Positions 19,501-27,734 of a DNA stretch of 64,000 nt are shown one piece after another; positions within the stretch are counted from its first letter, which is position 1, and the number at the start of each line of letters is the position of its first letter. The notes under the pieces were generated by a model. That model worked only from the letters and a program-made list of their open reading frames with translations, did not search any database and was not told the origin of the DNA. The DNA lies in the NCBI RefSeq assembly GCF_014764445.1, contig NZ_CP061721.1, positions 1,240,001 to 1,304,000 of the forward strand, written 5' to 3'. The DNA comes from Pseudarthrobacter sp. BIM B-2242 (GTDB lineage: Bacteria > Actinomycetota > Actinomycetes > Actinomycetales > Micrococcaceae). A program made the translations under genes and the position numbers.

Positions 19501-21401
19501 ACTTCTCCAATGGCGGCCTGAACGGCAATGAGACCTTCGCTGGAGAGGGTAATGACCTTGTCATCGCCGGCGACGGCCCCGACACTGTGTTCGGCGGTGG
19601 CGGCGATGACTGGCAGGAAGGCGGAAACGCCAACGATCTGCTGCAGGGCGACAGTGGAGCACCGTTCTTCGACGATATTAATGCTCCGGGCCATGACGTC
19701 CTGATCGGTGATTCGGGTGAGGACGATTATGACGCCGAGGGCGGCGACGACGTGATGGTTGCCGGGCCGGGCATCGAACGCAACCACGGCGTCTTCGGCT
19801 TTGACTGGGTCACGCACGCCCGCTCGGTCGAAAGGGCCGATGCGGACATGCGCCAAATCATCGTGGACGGGCCCAACGCCCTCAAGGACCGCTTCCTCCT
19901 GGTTGAAGCACTCTCGGGCTGGGACAAGGACGACGTGCTCCGGGGCGACGACGAAGTGCCGTCCGAACCGAACGGGGAAGTCAACGTCCCTGGCCTGACA
20001 AATGAACTGGATGCCGCCGGAATTGCGCGCATCAGGGGCCTGGCCGACCTCCTTCCTTCCGGAGCCACCAGCTTCGGTGCAGGCAACATCATCATCGGCG
20101 GTTCAGGCAGTGACGAGATTTGGGGCAATGGCGCCGACGACATCATCGACGGCGACAAGTGGCTCAATGTCCGTCTTAGCGTCCTTGATGCAGCGGGTCA
20201 GCAGATCAGGACAGCAACATCCCTGACGGAGATCCAGGCAGACATCATGGCTGGCAAAATCGACCCTGGCAACGTGGTGATCGTTCGGGAAATCCTCTCC
20301 ACACCGGGCGCTTCCGACGTCGATACTGCTGTCTTCTCCGGAGCGCGGACCGAGTACGACATCACCACTGTCAACGGGGTGACCACCGTGGTGCATGCCC
20401 GCGGTTCAGGTGACGACGGTACGGACCGGATCACCAACGTCGAACGGTTGCGGTTCACCGACCAGACTGTGAACGTTGTGCCCGTCGAAGTTCAGGCTCC
20501 GCTGGCTCCGGCCATCGGGACGGCTGAAGCCGGTGACACCACCGCCACAGTGCGCTTCTCGGCTACTGCCGGTGAGTTCGCTGCCGACACATTTACCATC
20601 CTGGTCCGTGAGGGGGAGACGGTTGTCCGAACGATCGCGGATATCGCGTCGACGCAGTCCAGCCTCACGGTGACAGGCCTGACCAATGGTACGGCCTACA
20701 ATTTCCAGGTGATTGCGGTCAATGCCGGCGGTCAAAGCCCTGCTTCGGCCGCATCCAACGCGGTGACGCCAACGGCATCTGTGGTTGTTCCTCCCGAATT
20801 CGTTCCGCCTGCGGTCTCGCCGTTTGCGGACGTGGCCACAGACCACACCTTCTACAAGCAGATTGCGTGGCTGTGGGACCAGAAAATCTCGCAGGGATGG
20901 AGTGAAAACGGAGTCGTGACCTTCCGTCCTGCAGAGCAGATCAACCGGGACCAGATGGCGGCGTTCCTCTACCGGATGAGCGGCACGACCGACGCCCAGT
21001 ACACGCCGCCTGCGGTCTCGCCGTTCGCAGACGTGTCAACGGACCACACCTTCTACAGGCAGATTGCATGGCTGTGGGACAAGGAAATCTCCCGGGGATG
21101 GGTCGAGGGCAACCAGGTGACCTTCCGTCCTGCAGAGCAGATCAACCGGGACCAGATGGCGGCGTTCCTCTACCGGATGAGCGGCACCACCGACGCCCAG
21201 TACACGCCGCCTGCGGTCTCGCCGTTCGCGGACGTGTCCACGGACCACACCTTCTACAGGCAGATTTCGTGGCTGAGGGCACAGGGCATCTCCGAAGGAT
21301 GGGTTGAGAACGGAGTGCGGACCTTCCGTCCCGCAGAACAGATCAACCGTGACCAGATGGCAGCCTTCCTTTACCGGATGAGCAACCCTACGGCAGGCTG
21401 A
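16506..21401 (+). CDS. Secreted haem peroxidase with RTX repeats, fibronectin III and three SLH repeats
   Basis: 1631 residues, starting at ATG after GGAGGA. A long basic N-region and hydrophobic core end at VYAAP (about residue 51), a Sec signal peptide. The animal-type haem peroxidase domain (about 200-880) keeps Q241, D244 and distal H245 in GQFFDHGVD, R480 and E483 in AGDGRVNEN, HQIFHSEHNR, proximal H589 in YRFGHSM, and LNIARGRETG. Lactoperoxidase spacing of the Asp and Glu haem-ester residues is preserved. RTX calcium-binding nonapeptides (GGxGxD) run from about 919 to 1060, with another patch near 1198. A fibronectin III domain lies at 1331-1422 and three SLH-type repeats at 1434-1631. 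It is probably exported and wall-associated, making oxidants from peroxide; the substrate is unknown. A strong terminator follows. Confidence 0.92.
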   Translation: MAQHRKSRKGGSMPGSKASVTAVTRKVTASALAFIIGAGVIPSVLAPAVYAAPTGQGFTLNAGDMRFILKQIKIAENHATKENAQGQDVPGQPLVGPGANQIANPLLPYGLRTVDGTENNLIAGQEDYGSASREFPRLAEPQWRTTPDGQSYESVNTSVTDNGPRFVSNAIVDQTITNPAAVAAAGKAHRTVNDGPTAVPCESEGVPENCVPEGETLDIPNVTTDFGLSPPYNGMFALFGQFFDHGVDFTKKTSNYVMMPLSEDDPLFVQGGRTNFMLLSRAENQPGPDGILGTVDDVQNATNTDSPWVDQSQTYSSHSSHQVFLREYSLNEAGDPVATGELLEGGPGGMATWADVKQQARTLLGLELSDYDIADIPKLATDQYGRFLRGPSGLPQYETASGRVEGNLQAPVAPPADVERIGIAFLDDIAHNAAPFNSQTGRPLPADTDKLANPVAQPLTEPGVYDNETLEAHFVAGDGRVNENIGLTAIHQIFHSEHNRLVDYMQTLVTSENIDVNEWKLPNGQWNGERLFQAARYVTEMQYQHIVFEDFARKIQPGINAFNPFTQSDTAIDPAIMAEFAHATYRFGHSMLTETVDRKTNNGTDIGMPLLDAFLNPAAYYSSPTGPLTPEAAAGAIAMGMTDQVGAELDEFVTDTLRNNVLGLPLDLASLNIARGRETGVPSLNNFRTQLYASTGESSLKPYTSWVDFGQNLKHPDSVVNFMAAYGEHDTIKAAASIADKRIAAQRLFDMDTKDAATPADAYDFVNATGTWAGTATGLDSVDLWVGGLAEYQNLFGGLLGSTFNYIFERQMTDLQDGDRLYYLSRTSGLNLRTQLEGNSMAELIMRNTDAAALKADVFGVADCEFEIGRISASTGNSVADDLLSACDESALLMRMSDGTIRYRLTNSVDRPGLNAQSTFNGTELGDRIWGGIDNDTFWGNGGSDIIEGNDGADTVLGGDGNDRITDSHGDDVLKGGNGNDAIDAGPGLDIIMSGEGHDFSNGGLNGNETFAGEGNDLVIAGDGPDTVFGGGGDDWQEGGNANDLLQGDSGAPFFDDINAPGHDVLIGDSGEDDYDAEGGDDVMVAGPGIERNHGVFGFDWVTHARSVERADADMRQIIVDGPNALKDRFLLVEALSGWDKDDVLRGDDEVPSEPNGEVNVPGLTNELDAAGIARIRGLADLLPSGATSFGAGNIIIGGSGSDEIWGNGADDIIDGDKWLNVRLSVLDAAGQQIRTATSLTEIQADIMAGKIDPGNVVIVREILSTPGASDVDTAVFSGARTEYDITTVNGVTTVVHARGSGDDGTDRITNVERLRFTDQTVNVVPVEVQAPLAPAIGTAEAGDTTATVRFSATAGEFAADTFTILVREGETVVRTIADIASTQSSLTVTGLTNGTAYNFQVIAVNAGGQSPASAASNAVTPTASVVVPPEFVPPAVSPFADVATDHTFYKQIAWLWDQKISQGWSENGVVTFRPAEQINRDQMAAFLYRMSGTTDAQYTPPAVSPFADVSTDHTFYRQIAWLWDKEISRGWVEGNQVTFRPAEQINRDQMAAFLYRMSGTTDAQYTPPAVSPFADVSTDHTFYRQISWLRAQGISEGWVENGVRTFRPAEQINRDQMAAFLYRMSNPTAG
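20805..21398 (+). repeat. Three tandem 201-bp coding repeats (SLH units)
   Basis: Units begin at 20805, 21006 and 21207, each opening CCGCCTGCGGTCTCGCC, with a strict 201-bp (67-codon) period. Stretches such as GCAGAGCAGATCAACCG are identical between units, so the DNA as well as the protein is conserved. This suggests recent duplication or ongoing gene conversion. Confidence 0.9.
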
Positions 21402-21415
21402 TAAACAGCAGGCAC

Positions 21416-21450
21416 AGGCAGGCCCCGGAGAAATCCGGGGCCTGCCTTTT
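21416..21450 (+). terminator. Rho-independent terminator of the peroxidase gene
   Basis: AGGCAGGCCCCGGA (21416-21429) pairs perfectly with TCCGGGGCCTGCCT (21434-21447) over 14 bp with a GAAA tetraloop, followed by TTT. It starts 15 bases after the stop codon. Confidence 0.93.
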
Positions 21451-21470
21451 GCCGCTTTCACCCACTTTTT

Positions 21471-21540
21471 GTACTTAGCGGGCTACTTACCTGCCATCGG
21501 TGATAGGCGGCAACGGTACTTGTTCGGAGCAATAAGTACC
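21471..21540. promoter_or_regulatory. Repeated TACTT motifs and inverted repeat upstream of the SARP-like gene
   Basis: TACTT occurs at 21472, 21484 and 21517. The last belongs to a perfect inverted repeat GGTACTT (21515-21521), 12-bp spacer, AAGTACC (21534-21540). The first two copies form a direct repeat with a 12-bp period. This lies 200-270 bp in front of ATG 21738 and is the only notable signal in the 336-nt gap apart from the terminator. Binding by the SARP itself is inference. Confidence 0.45.
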
Positions 21541-21737
21541 TGCCGGGGCTGCGGGCGGGTTACGGGTGCTCAGGGACCGTCTACGCGTCTTTGGCTCCTC
21601 GGCAAAAACAGGTACTGGCGAACCTTGTTGGCCACATCTCCCCGTGTCACGGTGGTTCTGAAAAGCCGGAACCAGCAGCACGCACTTCTGCTCTTCCGAC
21701 CGGAAAGCCGCACTCAGTTTTGGGTGGCTTGGGGGAT

Positions 21738-22688
21738 ATGGGGACAATCGTGGGGAATACTCCTGTACCAAAAGAACTGGTCGCCGTACGCCTGTTCGGC
21801 ACCTTTGAACTGCGCCGCAGGGGAGTTGCGCTTTCCGCGGCAGACATCGGCGGCCGCAAGCCAAGGCAGATACTGGAGATACTGCTGCTGAACCTGGGCA
21901 ACCCGGTGTCCAAGGACCGAATCATTGAAACATTGTGGGGCTCCGGGGCCGGCAAGGGGACGGTCGCAACGCTCGAAAGTTATATCAGCGGTATTCGGCG
22001 CGCAATTCAGCCGGGAAACACCAAGACCGGACCGCTCCGCACCGCGAACGGGGGCTATGTTATCGACCCGGCGCTTGTGGACCTGGACCTCTTCCGGTTC
22101 CGCCAGCTAGTTGGGAAGGCGACTCAGGCACCGCCCTGCGAAGCATACTCATTTCTGACGGAGGCCCTGGAACTCGCTGCTGAGCCCTTTCTTGCTTCAG
22201 AACTGGCCTCCGACTGGGCCGACGAGGCAAGGGCACACCAAGGGGCAGAACGGCTGGCCGCGCAAATCCAGGCCGCGGAGACTGCTGCTTTGCTGGGCCT
22301 CGCATCGGATGCTGTCGGCTGGGCACGGCTGGCAGTGGCCTCCGATCCACTCAACGAGCGGGCCTGGACAGTGCTGGTGACAGGCTACGAGCAGTCCGGG
22401 CTGCCGGCAGAGGGACTGTCCGCTTACGCGCGGTGCCAACTGATCTTCGACCGCGACCTTGGCTGCGCGCCCGGTCCGTCGTTGCAGGCCGCGCACCTGA
22501 GGCTTCTGCACCAGCGCGCTGACGCAAATACTGAGCTCGCGGAGGCGATGGCGGCGTTGGTATATCTAGGGGACAGACTGTCCGGCCAAGGTCACACCCG
22601 CCGGTCCACAACCGACTACGGCTTCACCCATGAAGATGCGGGCAGGATTCTCGCCTCATTTCTCCAGAGGGCCAGGGCCGCAGTCTGA
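21738..22688 (+). CDS. SARP-like transcriptional regulator with BTAD domain
   Basis: A 316-residue cytosolic protein from ATG 21738. An OmpR-type winged helix occupies about residues 14-105 (VRLFGTFELRRRGVAL, GRKPRQILEILLLN, VSKDRIIETLW, YISGIRRAIQ, GGYVID). A helical bacterial transcriptional-activation domain (BTAD) follows, from VDLDLFRFRQLV to about 250 and ending DLGCAPGPSLQAAHLRLL. This is the architecture of small SARP activators of secondary metabolism and other accessory loci. The upstream TTG at 21591 would add 49 unrelated residues and is rejected; GGGGGAT precedes 21738. The tail resembles nothing I know. Next to the peroxidase gene, it may control it, but no direct evidence is visible. 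Confidence 0.85.
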   Translation: MGTIVGNTPVPKELVAVRLFGTFELRRRGVALSAADIGGRKPRQILEILLLNLGNPVSKDRIIETLWGSGAGKGTVATLESYISGIRRAIQPGNTKTGPLRTANGGYVIDPALVDLDLFRFRQLVGKATQAPPCEAYSFLTEALELAAEPFLASELASDWADEARAHQGAERLAAQIQAAETAALLGLASDAVGWARLAVASDPLNERAWTVLVTGYEQSGLPAEGLSAYARCQLIFDRDLGCAPGPSLQAAHLRLLHQRADANTELAEAMAALVYLGDRLSGQGHTRRSTTDYGFTHEDAGRILASFLQRARAAV

Positions 22689-22841
22689 CCTACAACACGT
22701 GGGGCGGGTCGTCCGTGGAAGCAGAGACGCGTTCCGAGTGGGCGCCGGGGCAGGAGTAGGCTGGGAGGACCCGGCATTCGCAGCGAATCTCGGGTTTTCG
22801 CGTTGCCTGCGCTGCCCACGAATCCCACAGGAGTTTCTGCC

Positions 22842-25800
22842 ATGAGCCCGAGCGCCTCCCGCACTGGTGCCTCCCTTTCCGGTCCGTCGCTTGCCGGACT
22901 GCGCAGCGCCCTGGCCGAGGACCACACCTTCGCCCGGGTCAGAGCCGAGGCTGCACGGGGGTTCGATGTCCGCGGCCAGGACTACCAGATCAGCGCACCG
23001 GCCGGCCTCCGCGCCGCGCTGCTGGCGGAAATGGCAGACGGCCTCACCGCCGCGGGCGCCAGTGCTGCGGACGGACCGCCCGACGGCGGGATCCCGGCCG
23101 TGGTGCTCGCCGTCACCGCTACGGGACGTGAGGCTGAGGACCTGACGGCGGCCCTCCGGGCCTACCTTCCGGCGGATGCTGTGGCCGAGTTCCCCAGCTG
23201 GGAAACCCTGCCGCACGAGCGGCTCTCACCCCGCTCGGACACTGTGGGCCGGCGGCTGTCCGTCCTGCGCCGGCTGGCACACCCGGAAAGCTCGACGGCG
23301 GGTCAGCTGCGGGTGGTGGTTGCCCCGGTCCGCGCGGTGGTGCAGCCGATTGTCGCCGGGCTGGGTGAGCTGGTTCCCGTGACCCTGAAGGTTGGCCAGG
23401 ACATGCCGTTCACCGATGTGGTGCGCCGGCTGGCAGACGCTGCCTATGCACGTGTGGACATGGTCACCCACCGCGGCGAGTTCGCCGTGCGCGGCGGCAT
23501 CATCGACGTGTTTCCGCCCACCGAGGACCACCCCATCCGCGTTGAGTTCTTCGGCGACGAGGTGGACCAGATGCGCTGGTTCGCCGTCGCGGACCAGCGC
23601 TCGCTGTCGGCTCCGGGCATCCACCACCCCACGGAACTGCACGCGCCGCCCTGCCGCGAAATCCTGATTACGCCGTCGGTGATGTCACGGGCGGCCACCC
23701 TGAAGGCCCAGCTCCCGGCCGCCGCGGACATGCTGGAGAAGATCGCCGGGGGCATTGCCGTGGAAGGCATGGAGTCGCTCGCGCCGGTGCTGGTGGACGC
23801 CATGGTTCCCTTTGTGGAGCAGCTGCCCGCCGGATCGATCTCGGTGGTCATTGAACCGGAAAAGGTCCGCACCCGGGCGCATGACCTCGCGGCCACCAAC
23901 GAGGAGTTCCTGGAAGCGGCCTGGTCCACAGCCTCGGACGGAGGCACGGCTCCCTTGGATCTGAGCTCGCAGGCGTCCGCCGCCCTGCACTCCGCCAGCT
24001 TCCGCTCCCTTGCCGAAACCCGCAGCTTCGCCCTGAACCATGAGGTGTCCTGGTGGTCCATCACGTCGCTGGCCACTGATGAGGAGCTGCTGCCGGAGAT
24101 CGACGTCCTGAACCTGCATGCCCGGGAACCCCGGGGATACCAGGGCGACGTCGCCGAAATGATGGAGTTCATCGGCTCGCACGTCCGGGACCAGTGGCGG
24201 ATCGTTGTGGTCACCGAGGGCCCCGGTCCCGCGCAGCGCCTGGCGGAACTGTTCCACGACGCCGACATTCCGTGTGCCCGGGTGGACACCCTGGAGAAGG
24301 AACCGCAGGCGGGCATCATCGAGGTGACCACTGCCGCCGTCGGACGCGGTTTTGTCCTGGACAGCCTCAAACTCGGGCTGCTCACCGAGGCCGATCTGCT
24401 GGGACGGACGTCTGCAGGCTCCACCAAGGACATGCGGCGCATGCCGTCCAAGCGCCGGAACGCCGTGGACCCCCTGCAGCTGGTCAACGGAGACCACGTG
24501 GTGCACGAACAGCACGGCATCGGCCGGTTCGTTGAACTCATCCAGCGCAAGGTTGCCGGAGGCGGGGACGGCGTCCGCGAATACCTGGTCCTGGAGTATG
24601 CCCCGTCCAAGCGCGGTGCGCCGGGGGACCGGCTCTTTGTTCCCACCGACCAGCTGGACCAGGTGACCCGGTACGTCGGCGGCGATACCCCGGTGCTCAG
24701 CAAGATGGGCGGCTCGGACTGGGCCAGTACCAAGTCCAAGGCACGCAAGGCCGTCAAGGAGATCGCGGGCGAACTCATCCGGCTGTACTCCGCACGGATG
24801 GCCTCCCGCGGCCACGCCTTCGGTCCGGACACCCCCTGGCAGCGCGAGCTGGAGGAAGCCTTCCCGTACGTTGAAACGCCGGACCAGCTGACCACCATCA
24901 ACGAGGTCAAAGCGGACATGGAGCGCGAGATCCCCATGGACCGGCTCGTCTCCGGCGACGTGGGCTACGGCAAGACCGAGATCGCCGTGCGCGCAGCTTT
25001 CAAGGCGGTCCAGGACGGCAAGCAGGTGGCGGTGCTGGTGCCCACCACCCTGCTCGCCCAGCAGCACTACGAGACGTTCACCGAGCGCTTCTCCGGTTTC
25101 CCGCTGCGGGTCAAGGCCCTTTCCCGATTCCAGAACGCCAAGGAATCCAAGGAAACCGTGGAAGGTGTCAAGAGCGGCTCCGTGGACGTGGTCATCGGCA
25201 CGCACCGGCTGCTCTCCAAGGACTTCGCATTCAAGGACCTTGGCCTGGTGATCGTGGATGAGGAGCAGCGCTTCGGCGTCGAGCACAAAGAGGCGCTCAA
25301 GAAGATGCGCACCAACGTGGACGTCCTGGCCATGAGCGCCACACCGATCCCGCGAACGCTTGAGATGTCCCTGACCGGCATCCGGGAAACGTCCACCCTG
25401 GCCACTCCGCCCGAGGAACGCCACCCCGTGCTGACCTACGTGGGCCCGTACACGGACAAGCAGACCTCGGCGGCCATCCGGCGTGAGCTCATGCGGGAAG
25501 GCCAGGTGTTCCTGGTGCACAACCGAGTGTCCACCATCGAACGGACCGCCGCGAAGGTCCGCGAACTGGTTCCGGAGGCGCGCGTGGAAGTGGCGCACGG
25601 GCAGATGTCCGAGAGCCGGCTGGAGCAGATCATCGTGGACTTCTGGGAGAAGCGCTTTGACGTGCTGGTGTGCACCACCATCATCGAAACCGGCCTGGAC
25701 ATCTCCAACGCCAACACCCTGATTGTGGACGGGGCGGACAAGTACGGCCTCTCCCAGCTGCACCAGCTCCGCGGCCGTGTGGGCCGTGGCCGCGAACGCG

Positions 25801-26540
25801 CCTACGCCTACTTCCTCTACCCGTCCGAGAAGCCGCTGGGCGAAGTGGCGCTGGAACGGCTCAAGGCCGTCGCCACTCACAACGAGCTGGGAGCCGGCAT
25901 GCAGCTGGCCATGAAGGACCTCGAGATCCGCGGCGCCGGCAACCTGCTCGGCGGCGAGCAGTCCGGGCACATCCAGGGGGTGGGCTTCGATCTGTACATC
26001 CGGCTGGTGGGCGAGGCCGTGGCGGACTACCGCGGCGACGCCGAGGAAAAGGCGGCCGAAATGAAGATCGAGCTGCCGGTCAACGCCCACCTCCCGCACG
26101 ACTACGTACCGGGGGAACGGCTGCGGCTGGAGGCGTACCGCAAGCTGGCCTCAGCACTGACCAACGAAGCCATCGAGGAAGTCCTGGCCGAGCTCGTGGA
26201 CCGCTACGGGGAGCCGCCGCTGCCGGTCCAGAACCTGATCGCCGTGGCCCGCTTCAGGGTAGGGGCCCGCGAGGCCGGCCTGTCCGACGTCGCGCTCCAG
26301 GGGAACTTCATCAAGTTCTCACCTGCCCAACTGCCTGAGTCGAAGCAGATGCGGCTGACCCGGATGTACCCGGGTTCGCAGTCCAAGCCGGCCCTGGACG
26401 CCGTGCTGATTCCAAAGCCCAAGACCGCCAGGATCGGCGGCCGGGACCTCCAGGACGCCGAAATCCTGGAATGGGCCAACGGCGTCATCCGCAACATCTT
26501 CTCCGACACTCCTTTATCAGCCACGCAGGCGGTGAGCTGA
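22842..26540 (+). CDS. mfd: Transcription-repair coupling factor Mfd
   Basis: Displaces RNA polymerase stalled at DNA lesions and recruits UvrA. The 1232-residue protein has the expected domains: the N-terminal UvrB-like region (about 1-360), the RNA polymerase interaction domain beginning at GDHVVHEQHGIGRFVEL, the RecG-like translocase with Walker A SGDVGYGKTE, the DEEQRFG box and SATPIPRTLEMSL, the helicase C part with HNRVSTIE, TTIIETGLDISNANT and QLHQLRGRVGRG, and the C-terminal TRCF domain (LPVNAHLPHDYVPGERLRLEAY). ATG 22842 has AGGAG before it; the TTG at 22803 is less likely. It almost abuts the next gene. Confidence 0.97.
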   Translation: MSPSASRTGASLSGPSLAGLRSALAEDHTFARVRAEAARGFDVRGQDYQISAPAGLRAALLAEMADGLTAAGASAADGPPDGGIPAVVLAVTATGREAEDLTAALRAYLPADAVAEFPSWETLPHERLSPRSDTVGRRLSVLRRLAHPESSTAGQLRVVVAPVRAVVQPIVAGLGELVPVTLKVGQDMPFTDVVRRLADAAYARVDMVTHRGEFAVRGGIIDVFPPTEDHPIRVEFFGDEVDQMRWFAVADQRSLSAPGIHHPTELHAPPCREILITPSVMSRAATLKAQLPAAADMLEKIAGGIAVEGMESLAPVLVDAMVPFVEQLPAGSISVVIEPEKVRTRAHDLAATNEEFLEAAWSTASDGGTAPLDLSSQASAALHSASFRSLAETRSFALNHEVSWWSITSLATDEELLPEIDVLNLHAREPRGYQGDVAEMMEFIGSHVRDQWRIVVVTEGPGPAQRLAELFHDADIPCARVDTLEKEPQAGIIEVTTAAVGRGFVLDSLKLGLLTEADLLGRTSAGSTKDMRRMPSKRRNAVDPLQLVNGDHVVHEQHGIGRFVELIQRKVAGGGDGVREYLVLEYAPSKRGAPGDRLFVPTDQLDQVTRYVGGDTPVLSKMGGSDWASTKSKARKAVKEIAGELIRLYSARMASRGHAFGPDTPWQRELEEAFPYVETPDQLTTINEVKADMEREIPMDRLVSGDVGYGKTEIAVRAAFKAVQDGKQVAVLVPTTLLAQQHYETFTERFSGFPLRVKALSRFQNAKESKETVEGVKSGSVDVVIGTHRLLSKDFAFKDLGLVIVDEEQRFGVEHKEALKKMRTNVDVLAMSATPIPRTLEMSLTGIRETSTLATPPEERHPVLTYVGPYTDKQTSAAIRRELMREGQVFLVHNRVSTIERTAAKVRELVPEARVEVAHGQMSESRLEQIIVDFWEKRFDVLVCTTIIETGLDISNANTLIVDGADKYGLSQLHQLRGRVGRGRERAYAYFLYPSEKPLGEVALERLKAVATHNELGAGMQLAMKDLEIRGAGNLLGGEQSGHIQGVGFDLYIRLVGEAVADYRGDAEEKAAEMKIELPVNAHLPHDYVPGERLRLEAYRKLASALTNEAIEEVLAELVDRYGEPPLPVQNLIAVARFRVGAREAGLSDVALQGNFIKFSPAQLPESKQMRLTRMYPGSQSKPALDAVLIPKPKTARIGGRDLQDAEILEWANGVIRNIFSDTPLSATQAVS

Positions 26541-26546
26541 CCGTTG

Positions 26547-27353
26547 ATGGGAGGACATCACGCCGCGTCGGGAGCCGCGGCGTGGGTAGCTATTGCCTCG
26601 ACAGGGCCGTACACCCTGGGCTGGTATCCGTTGGATGCCACCGGCATCCTGATCGGGGGCATGGCGACGGCGGGCACAGCCCTGGTGTGCGACTGGGACC
26701 ACCGGCACAGCACGGTGGCGAACTCGCTGCCCCCGCTGTCCAACGTCATTGCCAGGGGAATTGAGAACGCCAGCGGCGGACACCGTCAAGGCACCCACTC
26801 CATCCTCGGAGCGGCCTTCTTTGTGGTGCTGGCCATGATGGCGGGACAGATCCAGCTCCAGACCGACTGGGGCCTGCTGTCCGTCGGTGCCGGCCTGCTG
26901 TGTATGTTCATGATCAACATCGCCGCCAAGGCGCTGAAGCTGTTCCCCAGGTCGGGCTTCATCAGCAACTGGATTTTCGCCCTCACAATGGCCGGGCTGG
27001 TGACGTGGTTTGCCCCGCACCAGTGGACCTGGCTGCCGGTGTCCATGCTGACCGGCGTGGTGGTCCACATTGTGGGGGACATGATCACCACCGGCGGCGT
27101 GCCTCTGCTCTGGCCAATCGTCATCAAGCCACCCCGGTTCCTGCGGAAACTCCCGGTGTTCAACGACATCTGGAAGTCCAACGGCGCGTTTTCCCTGCCT
27201 CTCCTCGGCCGGGCAGGATCACGGCGGGAGTGGCTGGTGCTGATCCCCGTGAGTGCTTACGCCATGGTGGGGATGTGCGTGGCGGCCTGGTCTGCGGCAA
27301 AGCAGCATGGCCCGGGAGTTCTCGCCGCGCTCGGCAACGTGATCCGCACTTAA
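26547..27353 (+). CDS. YdjM-like (metal-dependent hydrolase family) membrane protein
   Basis: A 268-residue polytopic membrane protein with several hydrophobic segments. Characteristic polar motifs HHAASGAAAW (residue 4 on), CDWDHRHST, GHRQGTHS and HIVGDMITTGG place it in the LexA-binding inner-membrane hydrolase family (YdjM, DUF457), whose His/Asp residues probably bind metal. A TTG immediately precedes the ATG at 26547 and either may serve. It lies 6 bases after mfd and is probably cotranscribed. In E. coli the relative is SOS-induced, which would fit repair-gene company; no SOS box was identified here. Confidence 0.8.
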   Translation: MGGHHAASGAAAWVAIASTGPYTLGWYPLDATGILIGGMATAGTALVCDWDHRHSTVANSLPPLSNVIARGIENASGGHRQGTHSILGAAFFVVLAMMAGQIQLQTDWGLLSVGAGLLCMFMINIAAKALKLFPRSGFISNWIFALTMAGLVTWFAPHQWTWLPVSMLTGVVVHIVGDMITTGGVPLLWPIVIKPPRFLRKLPVFNDIWKSNGAFSLPLLGRAGSRREWLVLIPVSAYAMVGMCVAAWSAAKQHGPGVLAALGNVIRT

Positions 27354-27358
27354 ACAAC

Positions 27359-27421
27359 CAACGCGGGGTCACATAATGCCCAATGCATCCTTGAGGATGG
27401 GCATTATGTGACCCCGCGTTG
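27359..27421. terminator. Long perfect palindrome between convergent genes
   Basis: A perfect 24-bp inverted repeat: arms 27359-27382 and 27398-27421 (left arm begins CAACGCGGGGTCACA), spacer 15 nt, with an inner CATCC-TTGA-GGATG hairpin. It lies 5 bases after the YdjM-like stop and 17 before the 3' end of the small membrane protein gene. The minus strand continues GTTGTTTAAG, a weak T-tract; the plus strand does not. Confidence 0.6.
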
Positions 27422-27437
27422 CTGTGGAAAGCAGGTC

Positions 27438-27683
27438 TTACTTCTCGCCCGCTGAATCGGAGCGGCCCAGGATGGTCTGCGGAATCCAGTACGCCAGGAA
27501 GAAGAGGCCCAGGCAGACGGCCATCGGCCACGGGTTGTCCAGGGTGAGGAAGGACAGCGAGTAGACGGAGCCCAGGAACAGGGCAATCATGACCAGAAAC
27601 AGGCCAATGCTCGTGACGAGGCTGTTCTCGTTCTCCGGGGTCTGGACTTTCGTAACGCCGGACGCTGTGGTCTTGCTGGACAT
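27438..27683 (-). CDS. Small two-helix membrane protein, unknown function
   Basis: An 81-residue protein with a polar N-terminus (MSSKTTASGVTKVQTPENEN), two hydrophobic segments (about residues 22-47 and 52-70) and a short basic/acidic tail. A strong ribosome binding site, GAGGAGGAACGA, precedes the ATG. I do not recognise a family. It is followed by the 24-bp palindrome. It sits downstream of deoC on the same strand after a 51-base gap, so it may be the second gene of that transcript. Confidence 0.75.
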   Translation of the reverse strand: MSSKTTASGVTKVQTPENENSLVTSIGLFLVMIALFLGSVYSLSFLTLDNPWPMAVCLGLFFLAYWIPQTILGRSDSAGEK

Positions 27684-27734
27684 TCGTTCCTCCTCGGCCC
27701 CTGGGGGCTCAAATCTAGGGCGGCTCCGGCAGCG

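Noticed and set aside
20805..21398. Regular tandem repeats that could suggest a CRISPR array
   Set aside because: The period is 201 bp, in frame, and the units encode SLH domains; there are no short repeats with unique spacers.
21591..21737. Upstream TTG start for the SARP-like gene
   Set aside because: The added 49 residues are unlike SARP N-termini and lack a ribosome binding site; ATG 21738 has GGGGGAT.
23685..26099. 804-codon open frame antisense to mfd
   Set aside because: Mirror frame of a certain gene in high-GC DNA; the translation is His/Gly/Val-rich with no domain pattern.
26547..27353. SOS box controlling the YdjM-like gene
   Set aside because: No recognisable LexA site was found in front of it; the gene nearly abuts mfd.
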